A stretch of 64,000 nt of DNA. Source: Streptomyces camelliae (GTDB lineage Bacteria > Actinomycetota > Actinomycetes > Streptomycetales > Streptomycetaceae). Below are positions 1 through 7,811 of this stretch, piece by piece (position 1 is the stretch's first letter; each line of letters starts with the position of its first letter). The stretch is taken from NCBI RefSeq assembly GCF_027625935.1, contig NZ_CP115300.1, forward strand, positions 1,178,001 through 1,242,000, given 5' to 3'. Position numbers and translations under genes: made by a program. A model generated the notes under the pieces. That model saw only the letters and a program-made list of their open reading frames with translations, was not told the DNA's origin and searched no databases.

Positions 1-155
1 GGCAGGCCGTCGACCGAGCAGGTGAGCACCTCGTAGTGGCCGTCGGCGGCGCCGAGGATCCGGCTGGGGATGCCCAGTTCGAAGGGGTAGACGCCGTCCA
101 GCGCGAGGACGACGACCCGCTCGGGGCGGCGGGTGCGCGGGAGCAGATCAGGCAT
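1..155 (-). CDS. GlxA-family transcriptional regulator (N-terminal part)
   Basis: Only the first 51 codons are present; the gene leaves the window on the left. The product begins MPDLLPRTRRPERVVVLALD, followed by a GVYPFELGIPSRILG segment. This is the start of the DJ-1/PfpI-like (class I glutamine amidotransferase) fold found at the N-terminus of GlxA/FtrA-type regulators, which normally end in an AraC-type helix-turn-helix. The helix-turn-helix lies outside the window, so a stand-alone DJ-1/PfpI protein cannot be excluded. The gene diverges from the dehydrogenase gene that starts about 70 bases away, which it may control. Confidence 0.7.
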   Translation of the reverse strand, partial: MPDLLPRTRRPERVVVLALDGVYPFELGIPSRILGAADGHYEVLTCSVDGL

Positions 156-226
156 GGCAGGATCTTATCGAAAGGTGGCCATCATGCCATTTTCCTGTCG
201 CGCGAACCCGGGCAGGCTGGTTGACC

Positions 227-1177
227 ATGAACGATGTGAACACGATGCGAGCCATCAGCCAGGACGTCCTCGGCGGTCCCGAGGTGCTGAAGGAAGTACG
301 GGTGGAGCGGCCGAAGCCGGGGCCGAACCAGGTGCTGGTCCGGGTGCGGGCCGCCGGGGTCAACCCCACGGACTGGAAGCACCGGGCCCTGGGGGTCTTC
401 CTGGGCGAGCCGCCGTTCGTCCTCGGCTGGGACGTCTCCGGGGAGGTCGCCGAGACCGGGATCGGCGTGGCCGCCTTCCGGCCCGGCGACGAGGTCTTCG
501 GCATGCTGCCCTACCCGTACGGGGCCGGCTCGCACGCGGAGTACGTGATCGCCCCGGTGCGTGCCCTCACGCACAAGCCGGCCTCCCTCGACCACACCCA
601 GGCGGGCGCACTGCCGCTGGTGTCGCTGACCGCCTGGCAGGCGCTGACCGAGCACGCGGACGTCCGGCCGGGGCAGCGGGTGCTGATCCATGCGGCGGCG
701 GGCGGGGTCGGGCATGTGGCCGTGCAGATCGCCAAGGCGCGTGGCGCGTATGTGATCGGCACGGCGAGCGCGGGCAAGCACGGCTTCCTGCGCGAGATCG
801 GCGTGGACGAGCCGGTCGACTACCGGACGACCGACGTCACCGAGGCGGTGCGGGACGTGGACGTCGTCCTGGACACGCTCGGCGGGGACACGTCCGTACA
901 GTCGTTGAAGGTGCTGCGGCCCGGCGGGGTCGTCGTGTCGATCCTGCCCGTCGGCTCCTCGGAGTTCCCCGACGAGGCCGAGCGGCGCGGGGTACGGGCC
1001 GTGCGCATGCTGGTGGACGCCGACCGGGCCGGCATGGAGGCGATCGCGGGGCTGGCGGAGTCGGGAAAGCTGACGGCGGCGATCGCCGGGACGTTTCCGC
1101 TGGCCGACGCGGCGAAGGCGCACGCGCTGGGCGAGACCGGCCGGACGGCGGGGAAGCTGGTGCTGCTGGTCGACTGA
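227..1177 (+). CDS. NADPH-dependent zinc-free alcohol dehydrogenase / quinone oxidoreductase family
   Basis: A medium-chain dehydrogenase/reductase of about 316 residues, the usual size for the quinone oxidoreductase branch. It has the N-terminal GroES-like domain (GGPEVLKEVRVERPKPGPNQ, then a VRVRAAGVNPTDWK segment). The cofactor loop AAAGGVGHVAVQIAKARG is near residues 155-175. The structural and catalytic zinc ligands of true alcohol dehydrogenases are absent. It should reduce quinones or activated enones with NADPH in the cytoplasm; the substrate is unknown. Possible starts are TTG 221, ATG 227 and ATG 245. ATG 227 is preferred because GGCAGG lies at a workable distance, but MRAISQ at 245 also fits the family. 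The partial GlxA-like regulator is divergent and may be its regulator. Confidence 0.85.
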   Translation: MNDVNTMRAISQDVLGGPEVLKEVRVERPKPGPNQVLVRVRAAGVNPTDWKHRALGVFLGEPPFVLGWDVSGEVAETGIGVAAFRPGDEVFGMLPYPYGAGSHAEYVIAPVRALTHKPASLDHTQAGALPLVSLTAWQALTEHADVRPGQRVLIHAAAGGVGHVAVQIAKARGAYVIGTASAGKHGFLREIGVDEPVDYRTTDVTEAVRDVDVVLDTLGGDTSVQSLKVLRPGGVVVSILPVGSSEFPDEAERRGVRAVRMLVDADRAGMEAIAGLAESGKLTAAIAGTFPLADAAKAHALGETGRTAGKLVLLVD

Positions 1178-1321
1178 GCAATGGTCGCCGGGCAGTTGAC
1201 CGACACGCGCGAAACTCGACGACATATGTCAATCGAACATGCTCAAATTCCTTTCATCGAGGGTAACTTGGCGATCGGGGACTGACCCCGTGGCCGGGCG
1301 TGGGTGGGAGGTGAAGCGGCC

Positions 1322-1702
1322 GTGCGGGACGAGCGTGCACCCTTCCACCGCCATCTGCGCGTCTACGAACACCGGGCGCACACGGTGCTGGAGCTGCGCG
1401 GCGAGATCGACCTGGTCTCGGCCACGGAGATCGGCCCGCTGCTCGACCGGTTCACCGGCCGGCCCGGCGCCCGGGTGGTGATCGACCTGCGCCCGGTGGA
1501 GTTCTTCGACTGCTCGGGGCTGCGGCTGCTGCAGCGGGCCCGCGTCCGGGTGCAGGACGGCGGCGGACGGGTGTTCCTGGTGTGCACGCATCCGCTGACC
1601 CTGCGCGTCCTGAAGGTCACCGGGCTGTCCCGGCTGCTGCCCGCCCACCCCAGTCTGGACGCGGCCCTGGCCCGCTCCGAGGCCGCGTCCGGCTCGCTGT
1701 AG
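1322..1702 (+). CDS. STAS-domain anti-sigma-factor antagonist-like protein
   Basis: A single STAS domain of 126 residues. The core reads ELRGEIDLVSATEIGPLLDR, later VVIDLRPVEFFDCSGLRLLQ. The DCSGL stretch is the usual phosphorylatable serine site (D-S-S/T-G-L in SpoIIAA/RsbV relatives), so this is probably a phospho-switch partner of an anti-sigma kinase. No kinase or sigma gene is adjacent, so its partner is encoded elsewhere. The start was chosen at GTG 1322 because a strong GGGAGGTGA ribosome site ends about nine bases upstream. The longer reading frame opening at GTG 1304 would lie over that site. It is convergent with the PRPP synthetase gene. Confidence 0.8.
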   Translation: MRDERAPFHRHLRVYEHRAHTVLELRGEIDLVSATEIGPLLDRFTGRPGARVVIDLRPVEFFDCSGLRLLQRARVRVQDGGGRVFLVCTHPLTLRVLKVTGLSRLLPAHPSLDAALARSEAASGSL

Positions 1703-1708
1703 GCTCCC

Positions 1709-1724
1709 GGTCCCCTCCGGGGCC
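1709..1724. terminator. short bidirectional hairpin between STAS gene and prs
   Basis: GGTCCC and GGGGCC arms (one G-T wobble) around a CTCC loop fill nearly the whole space between the two convergent stop codons. There is no T-tract, as is common for actinomycete terminators. Confidence 0.5.
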
Positions 1725-1725
1725 G

Positions 1726-2670
1726 CTACGACTGCTCGAACAGGGCGCTCACCGACTCGCCGTCGTGAATGCGCCGTACCGCTTCGGCCAGGGCGGGGGC
1801 GATGGACAGCACCCGGAGTTTGTCCGTGTGTTCGTCCGCCGGCACCGGCACGGTGTTGGTGCAGACGATCTCCAGCACGTCCGGCTGCTCGCTCAGCCGC
1901 TTGACGGCACCGGCCGCGAACACACCGTGCGTGCACGCCACCCGGATCGAGCGGGGCGACGACTCCCGGAGTCTGTCGAGGAGTTCGAGCACCGTGCTGC
2001 CCTTGGCGATCTCGTCGTCCAGCACGATGACGTCCCGGCCGGCGACGTCGCCGATGACGGAGCTGATGGTCACCCGGTCGTCCGCGTACCGCTGTTTGGC
2101 GCCGGCCGCCACCTGGGCCCCGATCAGCCGGGCGAAGGCGGCGGCCTGCTTGGCGTTGCCGAGGTCGGGCGAGACCACCGTGGTGCGCGTCAGGTCGTAC
2201 TGCCGGAAGTGCGCGGCCAGTTCGCGCAGCGCGTGCAGATGGTCCACCGGCACCGAGAAGAAGCCGTGCACCTGCGGGGCGTGCAGGGTCATCGCGAGGA
2301 CCCGGCGGGCGCCGGCCGCCACCAGCAGATCGGCGACCAGGCGCCCGCCGAGGGAGATGCGCGGCGCGTCCTTCTTGTCCGAGCGGGCGTAGGAGTAGTG
2401 CGGCATCACGACCGTGATCCGGGCCGCCGAGGCACCCCGGGCGGCGTCGCACATCAGCAGCAGCTCCACCAGGTGTTCCTGCACCGGCCGGACCAGTGGC
2501 TGGAGCAGGAACACGTCCCGTTCCCGGCAGTTGGCCTGAAGCTGCACCTCCAGGCAGTCGTTGGCGAACCGGCTGACCCGGGTCGGGCTCAGCGGCACGC
2601 CGAGGTGGGCGCAGACCTCCTGGGCCAGTTCGGGATGGGCACTGCCGCTGAAGACGGCGATGTCTCGCAC
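1726..2670 (-). CDS. prs: Ribose-phosphate diphosphokinase (PRPP synthetase), divergent paralogue
   Basis: A 314-residue protein of normal PRPP-synthetase length, predicted to make phosphoribosyl pyrophosphate from ribose 5-phosphate and ATP. The fold is recognisable: VFSGSAHPELAQEV at the N-terminus, PHYSYARSDKKDAPRISLGG around residue 95, LHAPQVHGFFSVPVDHLHA around 135, SPDLGNAKQAA around 160, and VIVLDDEIAKGSTV near 215 as the PRPP-binding loop. Key motifs depart from housekeeping enzymes: LHADQIQGFF becomes LHAPQVHGFF, the catalytic KRR-P loop becomes KQRYADD, and the PRPP loop has DEIAKGST instead of the usual DMIDTGGT. It is therefore likely a second, specialised enzyme. Start is GTG 2670 with GAGGAG seven bases upstream. 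Confidence 0.85.
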   Translation of the reverse strand: MRDIAVFSGSAHPELAQEVCAHLGVPLSPTRVSRFANDCLEVQLQANCRERDVFLLQPLVRPVQEHLVELLLMCDAARGASAARITVVMPHYSYARSDKKDAPRISLGGRLVADLLVAAGARRVLAMTLHAPQVHGFFSVPVDHLHALRELAAHFRQYDLTRTTVVSPDLGNAKQAAAFARLIGAQVAAGAKQRYADDRVTISSVIGDVAGRDVIVLDDEIAKGSTVLELLDRLRESSPRSIRVACTHGVFAAGAVKRLSEQPDVLEIVCTNTVPVPADEHTDKLRVLSIAPALAEAVRRIHDGESVSALFEQS

Positions 2671-2712
2671 GATCCGCTCCTCGCATGACCGGCACCGGCT
2701 GCCGCGTTCATG

Positions 2713-5058
2713 CTACTGGGCCGGTCCGCACCGGTAGAGGACCTCCGTGCCGGCCATGGCCCCGGCGAGCCCCGGCAGGGACGAGCCCCCGGCGGCGAAG
2801 TCCGTGCCGCCGTAGGCCGAGGCCGGCACCCTGGCACAGGTGGCCCGCACCCAGCCGGTGATCTGCGCGGCGGCGGTCTGCCCGGTGCCGGCCGGTGCCG
2901 TCCCGGTGGCGCCGCCCGGCGTCCGCGTGCCGTCGGCCGCCCTCCTGGTGCCGCCGGCCGTGAGGCTCGTGCCCCGGCCACCGCTCAGCAGCACGTAGCG
3001 CACCTTGCCGGTGGCGACCAGCTGCTGGAACCGGTCCTCGGTCGGGAACGGCACCCGGCCGCTGAAGCCGCCGATCGGCAGGACGTGAGCGCCGGCCGCC
3101 AGGATGTACGGCGCCGCCGAGCTCCAGCCGGTGGTGGCGAACACATAGGCGGCGGAGCCCTGGTGCGCGCGGGTGTAGGCGAGCAGCCGGTTCTGGGCCA
3201 CGCTCAGTCCGCCGCCCGTCGCGGTGCTGCCGAAACCGCCCCCGAATCCGCCCCGGGCGGAGCCGCCCCGGCTCATGCCGCGTGTGCCGCCGCTGATCCC
3301 CCGCCCGAACCCCGCTTCGCCGGCCCATGCCGTCCGCCCGGGCCGTGCAACCCCGGGGCCCGTCGTGCCATGGCTGCGGGGCACGCCGTTCGGGCCGACC
3401 GAGCCCATGACGTTGGTGCGGTACGACGGAGCGAAGACCTGCACCGCCCAGGCGCTCGGCGCGATGAGCAGGGCGGCCAGACAGGCGGCGAGACCGGCGA
3501 GCGCGAGCCGGCCGCCGGCGCGCGGCCGCCCGGGCCGGGCCACGAACAGCAGCGCCGGCCCGGCGAGGCCGAGCACGGCCACGGTGGGCGGCAGCCACGG
3601 CACGAACGACGGGAACTGGCCGGCCAGGTACGCGGCCCAGACCGCCGTCGCCGCCACCGCGCCCGGCAGGGCCCAGGCGCGCGGCCCGCCGGCCCGGTGG
3701 GCGCGCCACATCAACACGGTCCCGGCGCCGGTGAGCGCGGCGAGCGGCACCGCGATCACACCCATGTAGTACGTGTGCCCGGCGACACTGCCCGCGCTGA
3801 ATACCAGGAAGTACAGGGCGAGCCAGCTGCTCCACAGCACGTACCCGGCGCGCAGCCGGTCGGTGCGCGGCCGGCCCCGGGACCACAGCAGTCCGCACAC
3901 CGCGGCGATCGCGGCTATCGGGTAGAACCAGCCGGTCTGGGAGGCGAGCGGCGTGTCGAACATCTTCCCCCAGCCGTCCTGGCCGTCGCCGGGCCCGCCG
4001 GCCGCCTGGGACCTGGCACTCGCCCCGGCGGCCGTGGGCTCAGCAGCCGCTGCCCCCGCGCTCGTCGAGCCGCGCGGGTCCCGGGCCGCCCCGGCGCCCT
4101 GCGCACCGCCCGTGCCGAGGGCGCGGTGACCGTCGTACGTACCGGCGCCGCCGTGACCGCCTCCGCCGAACTGGCTGCTGACGCTGCCCGTGGAAGCCGC
4201 GTCGATGCCGAGCGAGGAGAAACGGGTCAGGAAGTTGTAGCCGACCACCATGCTGAACGCCGAGTTGTTGGTGGTGCCATCCACATAGGGCCGGTTCTGG
4301 GCCGGAGTGAGGGTGACGGCGACCATCCAGGACGCCGACACGGCGGTCATCACCAGGGCGGAGACGCCGAGGTGCGCCAGCCGGCGGCGCAGCGGGAGCG
4401 GTGCGGAGAGCAGATGGACCAGCGCGAGCGCGGGCAGGACGACCCACGCCTCCAGCATCTTGGCCTGGAAGCCGACGCCGATCCACACACCGGCCATGAC
4501 CAGCGGGCGCAGCCGGCCGTCCCGGGCGGCCCGCTGGGTGGCCTCGGCCGCCAGCAGCAGGCACAGCGTGAACATGGGGTCCTCGACCGAGGTGCGGAAC
4601 AGCCCGATCGCGACGGGCGTCACCAGGAAGGCCGCGCCGGCGATGAGCGCCGCGTGCACCCCGGCCCAGCGGCGCACCAGGCGGTACAGCACCAGCAGGC
4701 TCGCCACCCCTTCCAGGACCTGGGGAAGGGTCACCGACCACGGATGGAATCCGAAGATCCGCGCAGAGAGCGCTTGCGGCCACAGGAATCCCGGCAATTT
4801 GTCGAGCGTGATGGAATTCCCGGGGTCGAAAGAGCCGTAGAAGAAGGCCTTCCAGCTCTGCGTCATGCTGCGGACCGCGCTCGCGTAGAACGTGTGGTAC
4901 GTGCTGCGGTCGATGCCCCAGGTGAAGAGCACAGCGGCGAGCACGACGAGGACCAGCAGCACAGGGCGGGCGTATGCGGGCTCGCCGTGGGGTGATCGCC
5001 AGGGCGGGCGGCGGACGGCACCGGTGGGGGCGGCTGCGTCGAGGACGTTCGTGGCCAT
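2713..5058 (-). CDS. Membrane glycosyltransferase, GT39/PMT (ArnT-like) family
   Basis: A 781-residue polytopic membrane protein. A first membrane helix (LVLVVLAAVLFTWGI) precedes STYHTFYASAVRSMTQSW and the FDPGNSITLDKLPG segment, the lumenal acidic loop typical of dolichyl/polyprenyl-phosphate-sugar glycosyltransferases such as ArnT and PMT. About ten further hydrophobic segments follow. Low-complexity Gly/Ser/Ala insertions occur near residues 285-350 and 575-620 and are predicted to be extracytoplasmic. A soluble C-terminal region (about 620-781) includes GWSSAAPYILAAGAHVLPIGG. It probably transfers a sugar from a lipid carrier to a cell-surface acceptor; donor and acceptor cannot be read from the sequence. 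It lies 43 bases upstream of prs on the same strand, so co-transcription is possible. Confidence 0.85.
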   Translation of the reverse strand: MATNVLDAAAPTGAVRRPPWRSPHGEPAYARPVLLVLVVLAAVLFTWGIDRSTYHTFYASAVRSMTQSWKAFFYGSFDPGNSITLDKLPGFLWPQALSARIFGFHPWSVTLPQVLEGVASLLVLYRLVRRWAGVHAALIAGAAFLVTPVAIGLFRTSVEDPMFTLCLLLAAEATQRAARDGRLRPLVMAGVWIGVGFQAKMLEAWVVLPALALVHLLSAPLPLRRRLAHLGVSALVMTAVSASWMVAVTLTPAQNRPYVDGTTNNSAFSMVVGYNFLTRFSSLGIDAASTGSVSSQFGGGGHGGAGTYDGHRALGTGGAQGAGAARDPRGSTSAGAAAAEPTAAGASARSQAAGGPGDGQDGWGKMFDTPLASQTGWFYPIAAIAAVCGLLWSRGRPRTDRLRAGYVLWSSWLALYFLVFSAGSVAGHTYYMGVIAVPLAALTGAGTVLMWRAHRAGGPRAWALPGAVAATAVWAAYLAGQFPSFVPWLPPTVAVLGLAGPALLFVARPGRPRAGGRLALAGLAACLAALLIAPSAWAVQVFAPSYRTNVMGSVGPNGVPRSHGTTGPGVARPGRTAWAGEAGFGRGISGGTRGMSRGGSARGGFGGGFGSTATGGGLSVAQNRLLAYTRAHQGSAAYVFATTGWSSAAPYILAAGAHVLPIGGFSGRVPFPTEDRFQQLVATGKVRYVLLSGGRGTSLTAGGTRRAADGTRTPGGATGTAPAGTGQTAAAQITGWVRATCARVPASAYGGTDFAAGGSSLPGLAGAMAGTEVLYRCGPAQ

Positions 5059-5218
5059 GCGCAGCAGTCTTCGTCACCGAAGACGTCCGCACCGCCGGTG
5101 AAGCTCCCTTTCAAGGAAACTCTCACCGCCCCCAGGCCGATTCTTTAACCGCATGGGAGCGCGCTGACGCCGATCAAGTGAATTCCTTACCCGGGGCAGG
5201 GTATTGACGCTCGGTGGC

Positions 5219-5464
5219 TCAGTGCAGCTTCCAGGTGTACTTGCCCCCGCCCACCCAGCGGACCATGTCCGGGTCGTCCAGGTCGTGGATGGTGATGCCG
5301 TACGAGGCGGCGGTCTCCAGTACGTCGGTGACGTTCCTGGCCTCACCGATCACCTGACCGTCGATCTCCATGATCCGGAAGGGGGGCTCGCCCGGTTTGC
5401 CCGGACATACGCCGAGCACCAGGACCCGTGGATGGGAGATGTGGGGCACTCCTTGTTCGGTCAT
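5219..5464 (-). CDS. Small conserved actinobacterial protein, unknown function
   Basis: 81 residues, no membrane helix or signal peptide. It has a hydrophobic strand VLVLGVCPG, then EPPFRIMEIDGQVIGEA, a helix-like NVTDVLETAASYGI and a charged, aromatic end (DDPDMVRWVGGGKYTWKLH). The codon bias matches its neighbours and the reading frame is well bounded, so I take it as a real gene. I do not recognise the family. It is divergent from the PHP-domain gene, with 65 bases between the starts, and is separated from the glycosyltransferase gene by 160 bases in which I see only a weak TTGATC promoter-like hexamer. Confidence 0.65.
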   Translation of the reverse strand: MTEQGVPHISHPRVLVLGVCPGKPGEPPFRIMEIDGQVIGEARNVTDVLETAASYGITIHDLDDPDMVRWVGGGKYTWKLH

Positions 5465-5529
5465 GGAATAGAGCCTAGAACCGTGCCGTTCCTCGCGCTC
5501 CTTTCGGCCCCCTGGTCCACCCTGGGTGC

Positions 5530-6570
5530 ATGGAACCCGTCGCCGCCCTCGACCGGATCGCCTTCCTGCTGGAGCGGTCGCTCGCGCCCTCCTACCGGGT
5601 GAAAGCCTTCCGTACGGCCGCCCGCACGCTGGCCGCGCTGCCTGCGGGCGAGGTCGCCGAGCGGGCCGCGGCGGGAACGCTGGAGGCGCTGAAGGGGGTC
5701 GGGCCGAAGACCGCGCAGGTGGTGCGGGAGGCGCTGGCCGGGGAGGTGCCCGGTTATCTGCGCAAGCTGGAGGAGGAGAGCGGGGGCGGGCCCGCCGAGG
5801 GCGCCGGGGCCGGGCTGCGGGCCCTCATCCGTGGGGACTGCCACACCCACTCGGACTGGTCCGACGGGGGCAGCCCCATCGAGGAGATGGGGCGGGCGGC
5901 GGCCGCGCTCGGGCACGAGTGGACCGCCCTGACCGATCACTCACCGCGGCTGACCGTGGCCCGTGGCCTGTCGCCGCAGCGGCTGCGCGAGCAGCTGGAG
6001 GTGGTGGCGGGGCTGAACGCGCGCTGGGCACCGTTCCGGCTGCTCACCGGCATCGAGTGCGACATCCTGGAGGACGGCTCGCTGGACCAGGAGCCCGAGC
6101 TGCTGGACCGGCTGGACGTGGTCGTGGTGTCCGTGCACTCCAAGCTGCGGATGGACGCCCGCTCGATGACCCGGCGGCTGGTCGCCGCCGTACGCGATCC
6201 GCACGCGGATGTGCTCGGGCACTGTACGGGGCGCCTGGTCACGGGGCGGGGGCGGCCGGAGTCGGAGTTCGACGCGGACGCGGTGTTCGCCGCGTGCGCC
6301 GAGTCCGGTACGGCCGTGGAGATCAACAGCAGGCCCGAGCGGCTGGACCCGCCCCGGCGGCTGCTGCGCCGGGCCGTGGCCGCGGGGGTGCTGTTCTCGG
6401 TGGACACCGACGCGCACGCGCCGGGCCAGCTGGACTGGCAGATCCTCGGCTGCGCCCGGGCCGAGGAGTGCGGGGTGCCCGCCGAGCGGGTGGTGACCAC
6501 CTGGTCGGCCGAGGAGCTGCTGGACTGGACCCGGGCGGGCCGGGTCCCGGCCCGCGCGGCGAGTGCGTGA
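5530..6570 (+). CDS. PHP-domain phosphoesterase with N-terminal helix-hairpin-helix region (PolX-C-like)
   Basis: 346 residues in two parts. Residues 1-80 form a helical region with a helix-hairpin-helix-like LEALKGVGPKTAQVV, as in the N-terminus of X-family DNA polymerases. Residues 100-330 are a PHP metal-dependent phosphoesterase: HTHSD near residue 105, LTDHS, the GIECDIL segment, VVSVHSK, GHCTGR and a terminal DTDAHAP motif near 293. The arrangement matches the C-terminal half of bacterial PolX without the nucleotidyltransferase palm. It may act on DNA ends or on nucleotides; the true substrate is unknown. The ATG start follows the divergent small gene closely. A strong hairpin lies just after the stop. 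Confidence 0.8.
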   Translation: MEPVAALDRIAFLLERSLAPSYRVKAFRTAARTLAALPAGEVAERAAAGTLEALKGVGPKTAQVVREALAGEVPGYLRKLEEESGGGPAEGAGAGLRALIRGDCHTHSDWSDGGSPIEEMGRAAAALGHEWTALTDHSPRLTVARGLSPQRLREQLEVVAGLNARWAPFRLLTGIECDILEDGSLDQEPELLDRLDVVVVSVHSKLRMDARSMTRRLVAAVRDPHADVLGHCTGRLVTGRGRPESEFDADAVFAACAESGTAVEINSRPERLDPPRRLLRRAVAAGVLFSVDTDAHAPGQLDWQILGCARAEECGVPAERVVTTWSAEELLDWTRAGRVPARAASA

Positions 6571-6581
6571 GGCAGGGGAAA

Positions 6582-6615
6582 GCCCCGGCCGTGACGGGGG
6601 AATCACGACCGGGGC
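6582..6615 (+). terminator. Strong stem-loop after the PHP gene
   Basis: Arms GCCCCGGCCGTGA and TCACGACCGGGGC (13 bp, one mismatch) around an 8-base loop, 11 bases after the stop codon. No T-tract. Confidence 0.75.
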
Positions 6616-6652
6616 GGTCGGGCGGAGGGCGGTCGCCTCTCGGCGAAAGGCT

Positions 6653-6717
6653 CCACAGGGCTTCAGCCGAACGATCGTCCCTGTGGGCGGATGGTGAGGC
6701 CCGGGGACACTGTCCCC
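6653..6717 (-). terminator. Two further inverted repeats in the 213-base gap, likely ending the hydrolase transcript
   Basis: CCACAGGG (6653-6660) pairs with CCCTGTGG (6679-6686). GGGGACA-C-TGTCCCC (6703-6717) is a perfect 7-bp-arm hairpin with a one-base centre. Both lie downstream of the minus-strand hydrolase gene, so termination is the simplest reading. The compact 15-bp element could also be a protein site. The rest of 6571-6783 shows no gene. Confidence 0.45.
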
Positions 6718-6783
6718 TCCACACCCACGGTTTGTTCAACGGGCAACCACCCATGGGTGTTCCGAGAGGGTACGTGACCTGCG

Positions 6784-7662
6784 TCACCGTCCGGCCGTGT
6801 CCGATCCGGCGAGCTCGGCGGTCCGTACGGCGCCGGCCTCGATGAAGTCCCGCAGGTCGGCGGTGAGCCGGGCGGCATGCGTGACGAACATGCCGTGGCC
6901 GCCGTGCTCGTACACCTTCAGGGTGCCGTCCGGCACCAGCCGGGCCACCCGCTCCCCGGTGAGGGCCAGCGGCGCCGAGGTGTCGTGGGTGCCGTGCAGG
7001 ACCAGCACCGGGAGGTCCAGGCCGGGCAGCTCGTCGGCGATGTCCAGCTCGGCGACGGCGGCCCGGATCCCGGTGGCGGCGCGGGGCCCGGCGGACAGGC
7101 ACAGGTCGATGAGGTAGCGGACGTAGTCCGGGGAGACCTGGTTCTCGGGGAACTGGACCGCGAAGAAGTCGTCCGCGAAACGGGCGAACCAGGCGGCACG
7201 GTCACTCCGGAAGGACTCCTCGTCGGCGCGCACGAGGGCCGGGTCGATGCCCTCCGGGACGTTCGGCGAGCGGACGATCCCCGGGCTGACCCCGGCGACC
7301 AGGGCGACGCGGTCCACGCGTACGGTGCCGTGCCGGGTCACGCAGCGGATCACCTCGGCGGTGCCGACGGAGTGCCCGACGAGGGTGACCCCGCTGAGGT
7401 CGAGGTGGTCGAGCAGGCCGTACAGGTCGTCGGCGAGGGTGTCGAGGTCGTAGCCGGACCAGGTGTCGTCGGAGCGACCGTGGCCCCGCCGGTCCAGCGC
7501 CACGCAGCGGAAGCCGGCCTCCGCGAGCGGCAGGGTCTGGTACTCCCACATGTCGTGGCCGAGATAGGCGCTGGCGACGAAGACGGCGACGGGGCCCGTC
7601 GCGGGGCCGTGGTCGATGTAGTGCAGGCGGGTACCGTCGACGGGGCTCTCGAAGTACGGCAT
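6784..7662 (-). CDS. Alpha/beta hydrolase (haloperoxidase/esterase-like)
   Basis: 292 residues with a complete alpha/beta-hydrolase layout: an oxyanion-side region VAVFVASAYLGHDMWE, the CVALDRRGHGRSDD strand-turn, and nucleophile elbow GHSVG with Ser98. A cap region covers about 120-215, then comes LPVLVLHGTHDTSAP with the acid, and HGGHGMFVTHA with the catalytic histidine near residue 265. This is the cofactor-free haloperoxidase/esterase pattern. No signal peptide, so it is cytoplasmic. The start ATG 7662 has GAGGAGG six bases upstream. The substrate is unknown. The ROK regulator lies upstream on the same strand with 149 bases between them. Confidence 0.85.
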   Translation of the reverse strand: MPYFESPVDGTRLHYIDHGPATGPVAVFVASAYLGHDMWEYQTLPLAEAGFRCVALDRRGHGRSDDTWSGYDLDTLADDLYGLLDHLDLSGVTLVGHSVGTAEVIRCVTRHGTVRVDRVALVAGVSPGIVRSPNVPEGIDPALVRADEESFRSDRAAWFARFADDFFAVQFPENQVSPDYVRYLIDLCLSAGPRAATGIRAAVAELDIADELPGLDLPVLVLHGTHDTSAPLALTGERVARLVPDGTLKVYEHGGHGMFVTHAARLTADLRDFIEAGAVRTAELAGSDTAGR

Positions 7663-7811
7663 GGGTGCCTCCTCGGCTGTCCGGACCAGGTGCGACGCTG
7701 CTCGGTCGCGCTGACGTCACCGATACTCCCGGGATCCCGCGCACGGGTCGATTACTCATGAGGTCATGGCGGCGGGTACCGGCGAGGTCAGGGCCGCACG
7801 CACCCGCGCTG

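Noticed and set aside
1221..1230. GACATATGTC palindrome upstream of the STAS gene
   Set aside because: A single 10-bp palindrome with no matching second site or regulator beside it; too weak to call an operator.
2710..4995. 761-codon plus-strand ORF
   Set aside because: It is fully antisense to the well-supported GT39 membrane protein; composition is typical of a GC-driven shadow frame and it has no recognisable motifs.
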